DNA from: Bacteroidota bacterium
Lineage (GTDB): Bacteria; Bacteroidota; Ignavibacteria; Ignavibacteriales; Melioribacteraceae
Assembly (NCBI GenBank): GCA_023381535.1
Contig: JAMCSN010000014.1
Coordinates: 75,969-139,968, forward strand
Reading direction: 5' to 3'
DNA length: 64,000 bases
Of the stretch, positions 1 through 8,688 are shown piece after piece. Position 1 is the stretch's first letter. Each line of letters begins with the position of its first letter. Made by a program: the position numbers and the translations under genes. The notes below the pieces were generated by a model, which saw only the letters and a program-made list of their open reading frames with translations, was not told the DNA's origin and ran no database searches.

Positions 1-269
1 AAATGTTTCGACGGATCGAACGCTTTGCCTTCTCCGATAACGCCGTCCCACCAGCCAGGCACCTCTGAAGTGTTGTTATAGTTCGATGCATGTGAGCTGC
101 CGGTCAGCGCATGACAAATCAAAACTGCGTTTGTTCCATCGCTATTTAGCGTACCGTACGTTTCATAGGCAACATTAACCGATTTTACCTCTGCGCCGGA
201 TTCGAACCGAAATTTTTCCAGCTCAAAAATTTTGTATGTCTGTTGAGAATTAATTTTTACTGCTTCCAT
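1..269 (-). CDS. metX: Homoserine O-acetyltransferase, N-terminal part (cut by window edge)
   Basis: The reverse strand reads an open frame from an ATG at 269 to the window edge. It encodes the first ~90 residues of an alpha/beta-hydrolase-fold acyltransferase. The stretches AVLICHALTGSSHASN and PGWWDGVIGEGKAFD are the characteristic N-terminal blocks of MetX, which transfers acetyl from acetyl-CoA to homoserine in methionine synthesis. The Ser nucleophile elbow lies outside the window. The gene starts 4 bases after the aspartokinase stop, so it is the third gene of a metY-ask-metX operon and probably shares its attenuator control. A serine O-acetyltransferase of the same fold is the main alternative; the metY neighbour favours homoserine. 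Confidence 0.9.
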   Translation of the reverse strand, partial: MEAVKINSQQTYKIFELEKFRFESGAEVKSVNVAYETYGTLNSDGTNAVLICHALTGSSHASNYNNTSEVPGWWDGVIGEGKAFDPSKH

Positions 270-273
270 GTTA

Positions 274-1683
274 TTATGCAACATTTGTGTTTATAAATTC
301 GTTCAAGAAAGTGCTGTGGATTGCGCCTACAACTTTTTCCACTTCCGTTTCCGCAAATAGGAAGGAGTGATTTCTTCCTTCCGAACATGAGAAGAATAAA
401 ATATTTTTGAAATGATTTGCCTCAATCGTTCTAAAAATCTTGTTCATCGTTTCAATTTGGTTATCGCTGTTGTTGCCGATAATCGAAACTAGGCAGAGAC
501 TATTCCGCAGATTAATGTTGCCGATCAGTCTATCATCCAATTCGTTTTTCAACTTGTCGCGAATTTCGTCAATCAGCCCGATGGATTTTTTTGTATGCGT
601 GAGAACGGAAATGCTTCTTTGCGAAATCGAATAATTGAAAAAGATCGACGGCCATTTCTGATGTTTAAGAATCCTCACAATTCTTTCAAGTAAATGAGTA
701 TCGGAATCCAATGCAAGATTGCTGAGCGTAATCAGCGAAAGATCTTCCATGTGAGTGACCGACTTAATGCTGTATGGATTTCCTTCCGGTTCATTGTTTA
801 TCAGCGTTCCTTCAAACTCCGGCTGAAAAGTATTTAGCACAAGCACCGGAATATTTTTAAACTTCACCGGCTCCATCGCTTTTGGAAAAATTACTTTCGC
901 ACCGAGGAATGCAAGCTCGGCTGCGTCTTGATAGCTCAAAGTTTTGAGAGGAATTGCATCTGAGACCAGACGCGGATCGGCAGTTAAAATGCCGTCCACG
1001 TCCGTCCAGATTTCAATCACGTCTGCGTTTAATGCACTGCCGACAATCGTTGCCGTATAATCCGAGCCGCTTCTGCCGAGAGTTGTAGATTCGCCTTTTG
1101 AAGTTGAACCGGTAAAACCATTCAGCACTTCAACACAATCTCTATTCGAATCTCTTAACGCTTTCGCGAGAAGTTTGCCGGTTGTGTCATAATCGACTTC
1201 CGCCTGACCAAAGTTATCATTGGTCCGGATCAGTTTACCGGCATCAACTATTTTTGATTTGATGCCGGCGCTGTTCAAAACGGATGCGAGTATTATTTGC
1301 GACAATCGTTCTCCGGTTGATATTATGGAATCCGAAACACGCGCAGAGTATTCTTGCAGAAAGAAAATGCTTTCAAGTTTCAACTCAAGTTCGTTAAGAA
1401 TTAGATCGATCTTCGATTTTGTGTCGTTCTGAAATTCTTCCACAACCAATTCGTGAATGAAATCATAATGCCGCGACTTAATTTCTGCAAAGATTTTTTT
1501 GTATTCGGGATTTCTCTTGCTCGCGTATTCAACCGAATTTATAAGCTGATCTGTTACATTTGCCAACGCCGAAATCACAACAACGATTTTATCTTCCTTT
1601 AATTTTTGAGAGATTATCTGTACAACGTTTCGGAAACTCTCAACTGTTCCGACCGATGTTCCGCCAAATTTTAATACTCTCAT
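274..1683 (-). CDS. lysC: Aspartate kinase, monofunctional
   Basis: Phosphorylates L-aspartate, the first step toward Met, Thr and Lys. The 469-residue protein opens with the amino-acid kinase signature KFGGTSV (residues 5-11). It then has STGERLSQ, the GRSGSDYTA loop, and WTDVDGILTADPR, which carries the nucleotide/substrate Asp residues. The C-terminal ~170 residues fit tandem ACT regulatory domains. There is no homoserine dehydrogenase extension, unlike the ThrA-type fusions common in Bacteroidota. It starts 13 bases after the metY stop and ends 4 bases before the metX start, so it is co-transcribed with both and should fall under the methionine leader. This makes it a plausible Met-dedicated isozyme; which amino acid feeds back on it cannot be read from the sequence. 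Confidence 0.93.
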   Translation of the reverse strand: MRVLKFGGTSVGTVESFRNVVQIISQKLKEDKIVVVISALANVTDQLINSVEYASKRNPEYKKIFAEIKSRHYDFIHELVVEEFQNDTKSKIDLILNELELKLESIFFLQEYSARVSDSIISTGERLSQIILASVLNSAGIKSKIVDAGKLIRTNDNFGQAEVDYDTTGKLLAKALRDSNRDCVEVLNGFTGSTSKGESTTLGRSGSDYTATIVGSALNADVIEIWTDVDGILTADPRLVSDAIPLKTLSYQDAAELAFLGAKVIFPKAMEPVKFKNIPVLVLNTFQPEFEGTLINNEPEGNPYSIKSVTHMEDLSLITLSNLALDSDTHLLERIVRILKHQKWPSIFFNYSISQRSISVLTHTKKSIGLIDEIRDKLKNELDDRLIGNINLRNSLCLVSIIGNNSDNQIETMNKIFRTIEANHFKNILFFSCSEGRNHSFLFAETEVEKVVGAIHSTFLNEFINTNVA

Positions 1684-1696
1684 TTTTTTCTCCTCG

Positions 1697-3078
<1,382 letters not shown>

Positions 3079-3104
3079 TTGATTGTTTAATTATTTTGTC
3101 AATT

Positions 3105-3200
3105 TTACCCATCACGGTTATGATATAGCATATCCATCATGCACATCATTATGTCCATCATGGTATAAATAATCGGTAATATGTTTTTTGCTGTGTTCAT
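3105..3200 (-). CDS. Methionine leader peptide B (proximal attenuator)
   Basis: A 31-codon frame, ATG at 3200 to TAA at 3105-3107. After 13 ordinary codons it has a Met-dense block reading MMDIMMCMMDM, so 8 of 31 residues are Met and one Cys sits in the middle. The end of the frame overlaps the segment that can pair with the 5' arm of the downstream terminator. This is the layout of ribosome-mediated attenuation: if ribosomes stall at Met codons the antiterminator is free; if they read through, the terminator forms. It is too short to be a conventional protein gene, and its position ahead of metY supports a regulatory role. Confidence 0.8.
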   Translation of the reverse strand: MNTAKNILPIIYTMMDIMMCMMDMLYHNRDG

Positions 3201-3211
3201 TGAATCCCTAT

Positions 3212-3250
3212 AAAACAAAAAAGCCCTTCAAGTTTTTCCTGAAGGGCTTT
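3212..3250 (-). terminator. Distal attenuator terminator of the met leader
   Basis: On the minus strand AAAGCCCTTCA (3250-3240) pairs with TGAAGGGCTTT (3229-3219) around a short A-rich loop, followed by a T-rich run. It lies 22 bases after the stop of leader peptide A and 12 bases before the ATG of leader peptide B. The segment GAAGGGC (3290-3284), inside the last codons of leader A, is identical to the 3' arm and can pair with the 5' arm instead, giving an antiterminator. Confidence 0.8.
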
Positions 3251-3271
3251 GAATTTTTTATTTTCGGTCAG

Positions 3272-3373
3272 TTATAAAGCATTGCCCTTCGTATTAAACG
3301 ACATCATCATCATCATAGCCATCATACACATTGCGATTTCTTTGGCTGATATATTTAATACGAAGTTTTTCAT
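3272..3373 (-). CDS. Methionine leader peptide A (distal attenuator)
   Basis: A 33-codon frame, ATG at 3373 to TAA at 3272-3274. Residues 15-24 read MCMMAMMMMM: eight Met codons in ten, plus one Cys. Codons 3-7 contain CTTCGTATTAAA (3365-3354) and codons 26-29 contain its exact complement TTTAATACGAAG (3298-3287). The Met run therefore sits in the loop of a 12-bp helix (segments 1:2). Segment 2 continues into GAAGGGC, which can instead pair with the terminator 5' arm (2:3). These are the 1:2, 2:3 and 3:4 alternatives of a classical amino-acid attenuator. The start is 18-25 bases downstream of a near-consensus promoter. Confidence 0.85.
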   Translation of the reverse strand: MKNFVLNISAKEIAMCMMAMMMMMSFNTKGNAL

Positions 3374-3397
3374 TGTTCTGTTTTTTCAGTTGCGGCA

Positions 3398-3426
3398 AAT
3401 ATAATTTGCGAAAGTCCGTTTGTCAA
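3398..3426 (-). promoter_or_regulatory. Sigma70-like promoter of the met operon
   Basis: On the minus strand TTGACA (3426-3421), a 17-base spacer and TATATT (3403-3398). The -35 box is a perfect consensus match. Transcription would begin near 3391, leaving about 18 bases before the start codon of leader peptide A, so the leader transcript carries both attenuators. Confidence 0.75.
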
Positions 3427-3502
3427 ATGATTTTTTTGAATATGCAAAATTTTTATACGATTTTCTGATTGGATAAATTTTACGCTTAACCGAAAGTTTC
3501 AA

Positions 3503-4246
3503 ATGCAGCAGAAAGAAACGTTAATGAAAAGTACGCTCATCAAAAGAATAAATGCTCTGTTGGTCAAAAAGTTTGGATTTCCGAAGCGTAACGGACTTCC
3601 GAATCCGCTTGATCTTTTGATCGCAACGATTCTTTCGCAGAACACAAACGACAATAATTCATACAAAGCATTTCAGAATCTAAAGAGCCATTACAAATCT
3701 TGGGACGAACTTCTTGACGAAAAACGTTCCGTTATAAAGAGCAGAATCCGAGTTGCCGGATTGGCAGAACAGAAATCCGCCGCAATTAAAAATCTGATTA
3801 CTGAACTTCACAAGAAAAATGATCTAAGTTTGAAATCGATCGAACGTTTGGAGAACGAACATGCGATAGAGCAACTGACCTCACACAAAGGCATCGGAGT
3901 AAAAACTGCAAGCTGTGTTCTACTTTTTGCACTCGATAGAAATGTTTGTCCCGTTGATACTCATGTTCATCGAACGACAAACCGAATTGGAATTGTAAAA
4001 GAAAAAACTCCCGACAAAACTTTTTTTGCGCTCAATCAAAATTTCCCCGAAGGGATCGCGCATTCATTCCATACAAACCTTATCAGATTAGGTCGCGAAA
4101 TTTGTAAATCAACCAATCCTAGCTGCGGGATTTGTCCGTTGCTGAAAATTTGCAACTTCCCAGATAAGAATCTAAACGGGAAAACCACCGGGAAGAAAAG
4201 AGAATTCATGCTGCTGGATAACGTAAACCTGAAAAGTGAAAGGTGA
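3503..4246 (+). CDS. nth: Endonuclease III family DNA glycosylase/AP lyase
   Basis: Base-excision repair enzyme acting on oxidised pyrimidines. The 247-residue protein contains the helix-hairpin-helix block HKGIGVKTASCVL, whose Lys is the expected catalytic nucleophile. PVDTHVHR follows, with the conserved Asp, and then a C-x6-C-x2-C-x5-C cluster for a 4Fe-4S centre. N-terminal LLIATILSQNTNDNNS is the usual Q-N-T substrate region. ATG at 3503 is used; an in-frame ATG at 3524 (MKSTLIKR) is a credible shorter start. Slightly divergent from E. coli Nth, so an archaeal-like or Thr-Gly-specific relative of the same superfamily is possible. The stop codon is provided by the GTGAAA-type repeat that follows. 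It is divergently transcribed from the met leader. Confidence 0.88.
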   Translation: MQQKETLMKSTLIKRINALLVKKFGFPKRNGLPNPLDLLIATILSQNTNDNNSYKAFQNLKSHYKSWDELLDEKRSVIKSRIRVAGLAEQKSAAIKNLITELHKKNDLSLKSIERLENEHAIEQLTSHKGIGVKTASCVLLFALDRNVCPVDTHVHRTTNRIGIVKEKTPDKTFFALNQNFPEGIAHSFHTNLIRLGREICKSTNPSCGICPLLKICNFPDKNLNGKTTGKKREFMLLDNVNLKSER

Positions 4247-4300
4247 AAAGTGAAACGTGAAAGGTGAAACGTGAAAGGTGAAAAGTGAAACGTGAAAGGT
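4231..4300 (+). repeat. GTGAAAR heptamer tract
   Basis: About ten imperfect tandem units of GTGAAAA/GTGAAAG/GTGAAAC run from the last codons of nth into the spacer. A degenerate relative (GTGAAAA, GTGAAAG, GTGAAAC separated by substitutions) recurs at 51661-51715, so this is a dispersed low-complexity repeat. No coding role is evident. Confidence 0.75.
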
Positions 4301-4360
4301 CAACGTTAATTGAACAAAAGAGGCTTCCGGCTTGTTTTAATATTAAAGCGGAGCTCATGT

Positions 4361-4388
4361 TTGTTTTCAAAACTGAGTTCTTTATATT
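4361..4388 (+). promoter_or_regulatory. Probable promoter of the lpd-lipB-E1-E2-lipA cluster
   Basis: TTGTTT (4361-4366), a 16-base spacer and TATATT (4383-4388), placed 24 bases before the likely TTG start of lpd. Only the match and the position support it. Confidence 0.45.
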
Positions 4389-4412
4389 TAAGCCCACAAA
4401 CAATCAAGGTAT

Positions 4413-5816
4413 TTGGTGCAAAAATCCTATGATATTGCCATTTTGGGCGGCGGACCGGGCGGTTACGTTGCCGCAATCCGAGCCGGTCAGTTAGGACTTA
4501 AAACGGTTTTGATTGACAAAGATAATCTCGGCGGTATATGTCTTAATTGGGGATGCATTCCTACTAAATCACTTCTGAAGAATGCCGAGATTTATGATAC
4601 TATGAAAAATCATTCCGCCGATTTTGGAATTTCCGTTCAAGGTTTGAATTTTGATTTTGGAAAAATTATAAAGCGCAGCCGCGATATTTCAGACCGCATT
4701 ACAAAAAATGTTGAACTGCTGATTAAGAAGAATAAAGTTGATCGCATCCGCGGATTTGGTAAACTCGTTTCGAAAAATCAGATTGATATTTATGATGATA
4801 AAAAGAAGACCGATTCAATCACTGCCGATAAAATAATTGTTGCTACCGGTGCGCGTCCTAAAACTTTTCCATCAATACCGGTTGATCATAAGAATATTAT
4901 CACATCAACCGAAGCGATGAATCTTCCGGCTCAGCCGAAAGATTTAATCGTTATTGGTGCCGGTGCAATCGGAGTTGAGTTCGCTTACTTTTATAATGTG
5001 TTCGGTACAAAGGTAACGATCATTGAAATGTTGGAGAATATTCTTCCGATTGAGGACAAAGAAATTTCTGAGACGCTGGAAAAAAGTTTTAAGAAACGCG
5101 GAATAGATGTTTACACTTCAACAAAAGTTGAAAAAGCTGAAGTGAAGGGAAATCAAGTTGTAGTTACGATTGAGAAAGATGGAAAGAAAGTGGAACTGAA
5201 AGCTGAAAAAGTTTTAAGTGCGATTGGAGTGACGGGAAATATTGAAGGATTTGGTTTGCAAGAACTTGGTGTTGAAATAGAAAAAGGTCACATCAAAGTT
5301 GATAAACAAAATTATCAAACAAACGTTTCCAGTGTTTATGCAATCGGCGACGTGATTGGCGCTCCATGGCTTGCACACGTTGCATCGGCAGAAGGAATAC
5401 ATTGCGTTGAGACTATCAAAGGGTTAAATCCGCATCCGGTCGATTACAGTTCGATTCCGGGATGCACTTATTGCCAGCCACAAGTTGCGAGCATCGGATT
5501 AACAGAAAAGAAAGCCCGAGATGCCGGTTACGAATTGAAGATCGGAAAATTCCCATTCATGGCAAGCGGCAAAGCATTTGCTGCGGGCGAAAGGGAAGGA
5601 TTTGTTAAAATAATTTTTGATGCAAAGTACGGTGAACTTCTCGGCGCCCATATAATCGGTAACGAAGCAACCGAGTTAATTGCCGAAATCGGAATTGCGA
5701 AATCGATGGAAGCGACTTATGAATCGATTATCAAAACTGTTCACGCTCATCCGACTTTATCAGAATCAATAATAGAAGCAGCGGCAAACGCTTATGGCGA
5801 ATCAATCCACATATAG
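4413..5816 (+). CDS. lpdA: Dihydrolipoyl dehydrogenase (E3)
   Basis: Flavoprotein that re-oxidises dihydrolipoyl groups of the E2 subunit with NAD+. The 467-residue protein starts with the FAD-binding GGGPGGYVAAIRAGQLG. The redox-active disulfide is in GGICLNWGCIPTKSLL (C-x4-C). A second Rossmann motif IGAGAIGVEFAYFY binds NAD, and the C-terminal dimer/active-site stretch is TVHAHPTLSE with the catalytic His-Glu. There is no ATG at the expected N terminus: the frame opens with TTG (4413) followed by GTG (4416), with AAGG a few bases upstream, so a non-ATG start is likely. It overlaps lipB by 23 bases, indicating translational coupling in the lipoate cluster. Confidence 0.95.
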   Translation: MVQKSYDIAILGGGPGGYVAAIRAGQLGLKTVLIDKDNLGGICLNWGCIPTKSLLKNAEIYDTMKNHSADFGISVQGLNFDFGKIIKRSRDISDRITKNVELLIKKNKVDRIRGFGKLVSKNQIDIYDDKKKTDSITADKIIVATGARPKTFPSIPVDHKNIITSTEAMNLPAQPKDLIVIGAGAIGVEFAYFYNVFGTKVTIIEMLENILPIEDKEISETLEKSFKKRGIDVYTSTKVEKAEVKGNQVVVTIEKDGKKVELKAEKVLSAIGVTGNIEGFGLQELGVEIEKGHIKVDKQNYQTNVSSVYAIGDVIGAPWLAHVASAEGIHCVETIKGLNPHPVDYSSIPGCTYCQPQVASIGLTEKKARDAGYELKIGKFPFMASGKAFAAGEREGFVKIIFDAKYGELLGAHIIGNEATELIAEIGIAKSMEATYESIIKTVHAHPTLSESIIEAAANAYGESIHI

Positions 5817-6501
5817 AAATCTAAATTACTGCGATCTCGGTTTAATCGATTACAAACAAGCCTGGGATCTGCAGTACGATACATTTGCAAAGCGACTGAA
5901 AGACGAAACGGAAGACATATTGTTTCTGCTTCAGCATCCGCATACTTACACGCTGGGTAAAGTTACCGATAAAGAAAATCTGCTTTCCAATGATGAGCAG
6001 CTAAAAGAACTTGGCATAAACGTTTATGAAATTGATCGCGGCGGAGATATTACGTACCACGGACCGGGACAAATAGTTGGCTATCCAATTCTGAAATTGA
6101 GCAACTGGAAAGAAGATACTCACGCATACTTGCGCGGACTCGAAGAAGTTATCATTCAAACTTGCGCTGAATATGGTTTGAAGACGGAACGGAATCCTAA
6201 TTATACCGGTGTCTGGATTGAGAACAGAAAAATTGCGGCAATCGGAATTAAAGTGAGCCGATGGGTGACGATGCATGGTTTCGCATTCAATGTGAACACC
6301 GATCTTTCATATTTCGGTGGAATCATTCCGTGCGGCATTAAAGATAAAGATGTGACGTCGTTGCAACGCGAGCTTGGAAGAGAAATTGATCTGGATGAAG
6401 TAAAATTGAAGTTGGTGTCAAACTTCAAAAATGTTTTCGGTTATTCGGGAATAAAAAACGTGCGTAAAGAAAATTTTCTGCAAACTGTTTTGCAATCTTG
6501 A
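5794..6501 (+). CDS. lipB: Octanoyl-[acyl carrier protein]:protein octanoyltransferase
   Basis: Transfers octanoyl from ACP to the lipoyl domains of target proteins, ahead of LipA. The 235-residue protein has LLQHPHTYTLG, the core RGGDITYHGPGQIVGYP, and GVWIENRKIAAIGIKVSRW with the conserved Lys. HGFAFNVNTDLSYF follows, then IIPCGIKDKDVTSL, which carries the catalytic Cys. Its start lies inside the lpd coding sequence, and E1 begins 16 bases after its stop. Having lipB and lipA in the same cluster as a two-lipoyl-domain E2 means that the operon makes both the enzyme and its cofactor. Confidence 0.95.
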   Translation: MANQSTYRNLNYCDLGLIDYKQAWDLQYDTFAKRLKDETEDILFLLQHPHTYTLGKVTDKENLLSNDEQLKELGINVYEIDRGGDITYHGPGQIVGYPILKLSNWKEDTHAYLRGLEEVIIQTCAEYGLKTERNPNYTGVWIENRKIAAIGIKVSRWVTMHGFAFNVNTDLSYFGGIIPCGIKDKDVTSLQRELGREIDLDEVKLKLVSNFKNVFGYSGIKNVRKENFLQTVLQS

Positions 6502-6517
6502 TGAAAAGGAAATTAGG

Positions 6518-8611
6518 ATGACAAAAAACGGCAAGGTAGAAGAAGCAGTACTTGATACAAAATCGAACGGCAATAAGCCTACGGGCAAGATAGATTCTTT
6601 CGGCGGAATGACAAAAGACGAATTGATGAATGTTCTTCGTCTGATGACGCTTTCGCGAACGATTGACCACAAAGTAATGAATCTTCTGAAGCAAGGGAAA
6701 GCATTTTTCCACATCGCCGGCTCCGGGCATGAAGCAACACAAGTTGCGTTCGGTCTCGCGATGAAAAAAGGAATCGATTGGGCATTCCCGTATTACCGCG
6801 ACATGTGTTTTTCAATTGCTGCCGGAATCAAGATCGAAGATATTTTCCTTTCGTTCCTTGCTAAGGAGGACGATCCATTTACTGGCGGAAGACAAATGCC
6901 GTGTCATTGGACATCGAAAGAATTGAACATCCCGACACAATCAAGTCCGACCGGTACTCAGTTTCTTCAAGCAGTCGGTGCCGCTCTTGCAATGAAGAAA
7001 AAAGGGATCAACGGAGTTGTCTATGCCAGCAGCGGCGAAGGAACGACTTCTCAAGGCGAGTTTCATGAAGCGGTTAATTGGGCTTCGCGAGAAAAACTTC
7101 CGGTTGTATTTGTTGTTCAAAACAACAAATGGGCAATTTCCGTCCCGGTAGAAAATCAAGCCGGCGGAAAAAATTCATCTGTGGTAGAGATGATGAGCGG
7201 TTATGAAAATCTTTTAAGATTGGAAGTTGATGGAACCGATTTTTTGCAAGTCAATGCGATCGCTCAATCGGCATTTAAGTATGCGCGTCAGGGCAAAGGT
7301 CCCGCTTTGGTTGAAGCGCATGTTGTAAGATTACTTTCTCATTCATCATCAGACGACCAGAAAAAATATCGTCCCGTTGAATCGCTTAAAGAAGATTTGA
7401 AAAAAGATCCGATAGAAATTTTTTCCAATCAACTTATCAGCAAAGGGATTCTTACTAATCTCGCTTACGAAGAATTCAAAAAAGAAATTCTTCAACACGT
7501 GAATGAAGCTGCCGATTGGTCGCTGAAACAACCGGAACCGAAAGCTGAAACTGCACTCCGATATGTTTTGGATGAATCTGGTAAGCGCGATAGACTTGAA
7601 TACGAAAAAATTACTCATCAAGGCAAGCCGATTGTAATGGTTGATGCAATCAATCATGCACTCAAAGAAGAAATGGACCGCAACGATAAAATTTATGTTT
7701 TCGGCGAGGACATTGCCGATGGCAAAGGCGGCGTATTCACCGCAACAAAAGGATTATCAACTACATTTGGCAATGAAAGAGTTTTCAATTCTCAACTTGC
7801 CGAAGCGAGTATAGTTGGCGTTGCAATCGGAATGGCGTTAGCCGGTTTAAAACCGTGCGCAGAAATTCAGTTTGGAGATTACATCTGGCCTGCTTTCATG
7901 CAGTTCCGCGATGAGCTTGTTATGTACCGTTATCGTTCAAACAATTTGTTTGAAGCCCCGGCGGTTATTCGCGTGGCGGTTGGCGGTTACATCCACGGCG
8001 GTTTGTATCACAGCCAAAACATAGAAGGATTTTTTTCACACATGCCGGGATTGTTAATCGCATATCCATCAAATTCTTCCGATGCAAAAGGTCTGCTGAA
8101 AACCGCTCTTCGAATTAACGATCCGGTTTTGTTCTTGGAACACAAAGGTTTGTATAGACAAAGTTACGCCAGCACTCCCGAACCCGATGCGGATTATCTC
8201 GTACCTTTCGGAAAAGCAAAAGTTGTTAAAGAAGGTAATGATGTTTCGATCATCACCTATGGTGCGATGGTGCATGAATCAAACTTTGCGGCAAAGAAAT
8301 TGGAAGAAGAAGGATATTCAATCGAGATTATCGATCTGCGAACGATTGCACCTTTGGATGTAGAAACGATTTATAAGTCGGTAAAGAAAACCTGCAAGGT
8401 TATGGTAATTCATGAAGACACTTTGACTGCCGGATTCGGAGCGGAAATCGCAGCAAGAATTTCCGAAAACTGTTTTGAATTTTTGGATGGACCGGTTAGA
8501 AGAATTGCCGGAGCCGATACACCGATTCCATATGCACCGAGTTTGGAAAATTTTGTTCTTCCGACAAGAAACAAAATTTATGATGCAATAAAAACTTTAT
8601 TAGAATACTAA
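6518..8611 (+). CDS. 2-oxoacid dehydrogenase E1, fused alpha-beta subunits
   Basis: Thiamine-diphosphate E1 component that decarboxylates a 2-oxoacid and acylates E2. The 697 residues hold an alpha part (about 30-350) and a beta part (about 370-697) in one polypeptide. In the alpha half, GEGTTSQGEFHEAVNWAS followed by VVQNNKWAIS is the ThDP/Mg2+ site. In the beta half, VFGEDIADGKGGVF, NSQLAEASIVGVAIGMAL and EIQFGDYIWPAFMQ match BkdB/PdhB. HSSSDDQKKYRP is the phosphorylation-loop region of the branched-chain type. Fused E1 of this kind is frequent in Bacteroidota. The substrate (branched-chain 2-oxoacids or pyruvate) cannot be fixed from sequence alone; the alpha half looks more branched-chain-like. 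Confidence 0.9.
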   Translation: MTKNGKVEEAVLDTKSNGNKPTGKIDSFGGMTKDELMNVLRLMTLSRTIDHKVMNLLKQGKAFFHIAGSGHEATQVAFGLAMKKGIDWAFPYYRDMCFSIAAGIKIEDIFLSFLAKEDDPFTGGRQMPCHWTSKELNIPTQSSPTGTQFLQAVGAALAMKKKGINGVVYASSGEGTTSQGEFHEAVNWASREKLPVVFVVQNNKWAISVPVENQAGGKNSSVVEMMSGYENLLRLEVDGTDFLQVNAIAQSAFKYARQGKGPALVEAHVVRLLSHSSSDDQKKYRPVESLKEDLKKDPIEIFSNQLISKGILTNLAYEEFKKEILQHVNEAADWSLKQPEPKAETALRYVLDESGKRDRLEYEKITHQGKPIVMVDAINHALKEEMDRNDKIYVFGEDIADGKGGVFTATKGLSTTFGNERVFNSQLAEASIVGVAIGMALAGLKPCAEIQFGDYIWPAFMQFRDELVMYRYRSNNLFEAPAVIRVAVGGYIHGGLYHSQNIEGFFSHMPGLLIAYPSNSSDAKGLLKTALRINDPVLFLEHKGLYRQSYASTPEPDADYLVPFGKAKVVKEGNDVSIITYGAMVHESNFAAKKLEEEGYSIEIIDLRTIAPLDVETIYKSVKKTCKVMVIHEDTLTAGFGAEIAARISENCFEFLDGPVRRIAGADTPIPYAPSLENFVLPTRNKIYDAIKTLLEY

Positions 8612-8617
8612 ACTGTA

Positions 8618-8638
8618 GCGCAGAATCGTATTCTGCGC
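8618..8638 (+). repeat. Short perfect palindrome in the E1-E2 spacer
   Basis: GCGCAGAAT, CGT, ATTCTGCGC: a 9-bp perfect stem with a 3-base loop, 7 bases after the E1 stop. There is no T-run after it, so it is more likely an mRNA-stabilising or REP-like hairpin than a terminator. A partial second copy (ATGCGCAGATTATGAAT) follows. Confidence 0.6.
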
Positions 8639-8688
8639 GCAAAAATATGCGCAGATTATGAATCGATGCTACATTACTTGGAGAAGAA

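Noticed and set aside
8618..8688. Terminator between E1 and E2
   Set aside because: The palindrome has no T-run and E2 needs the same transcript; treated as a REP-like hairpin.
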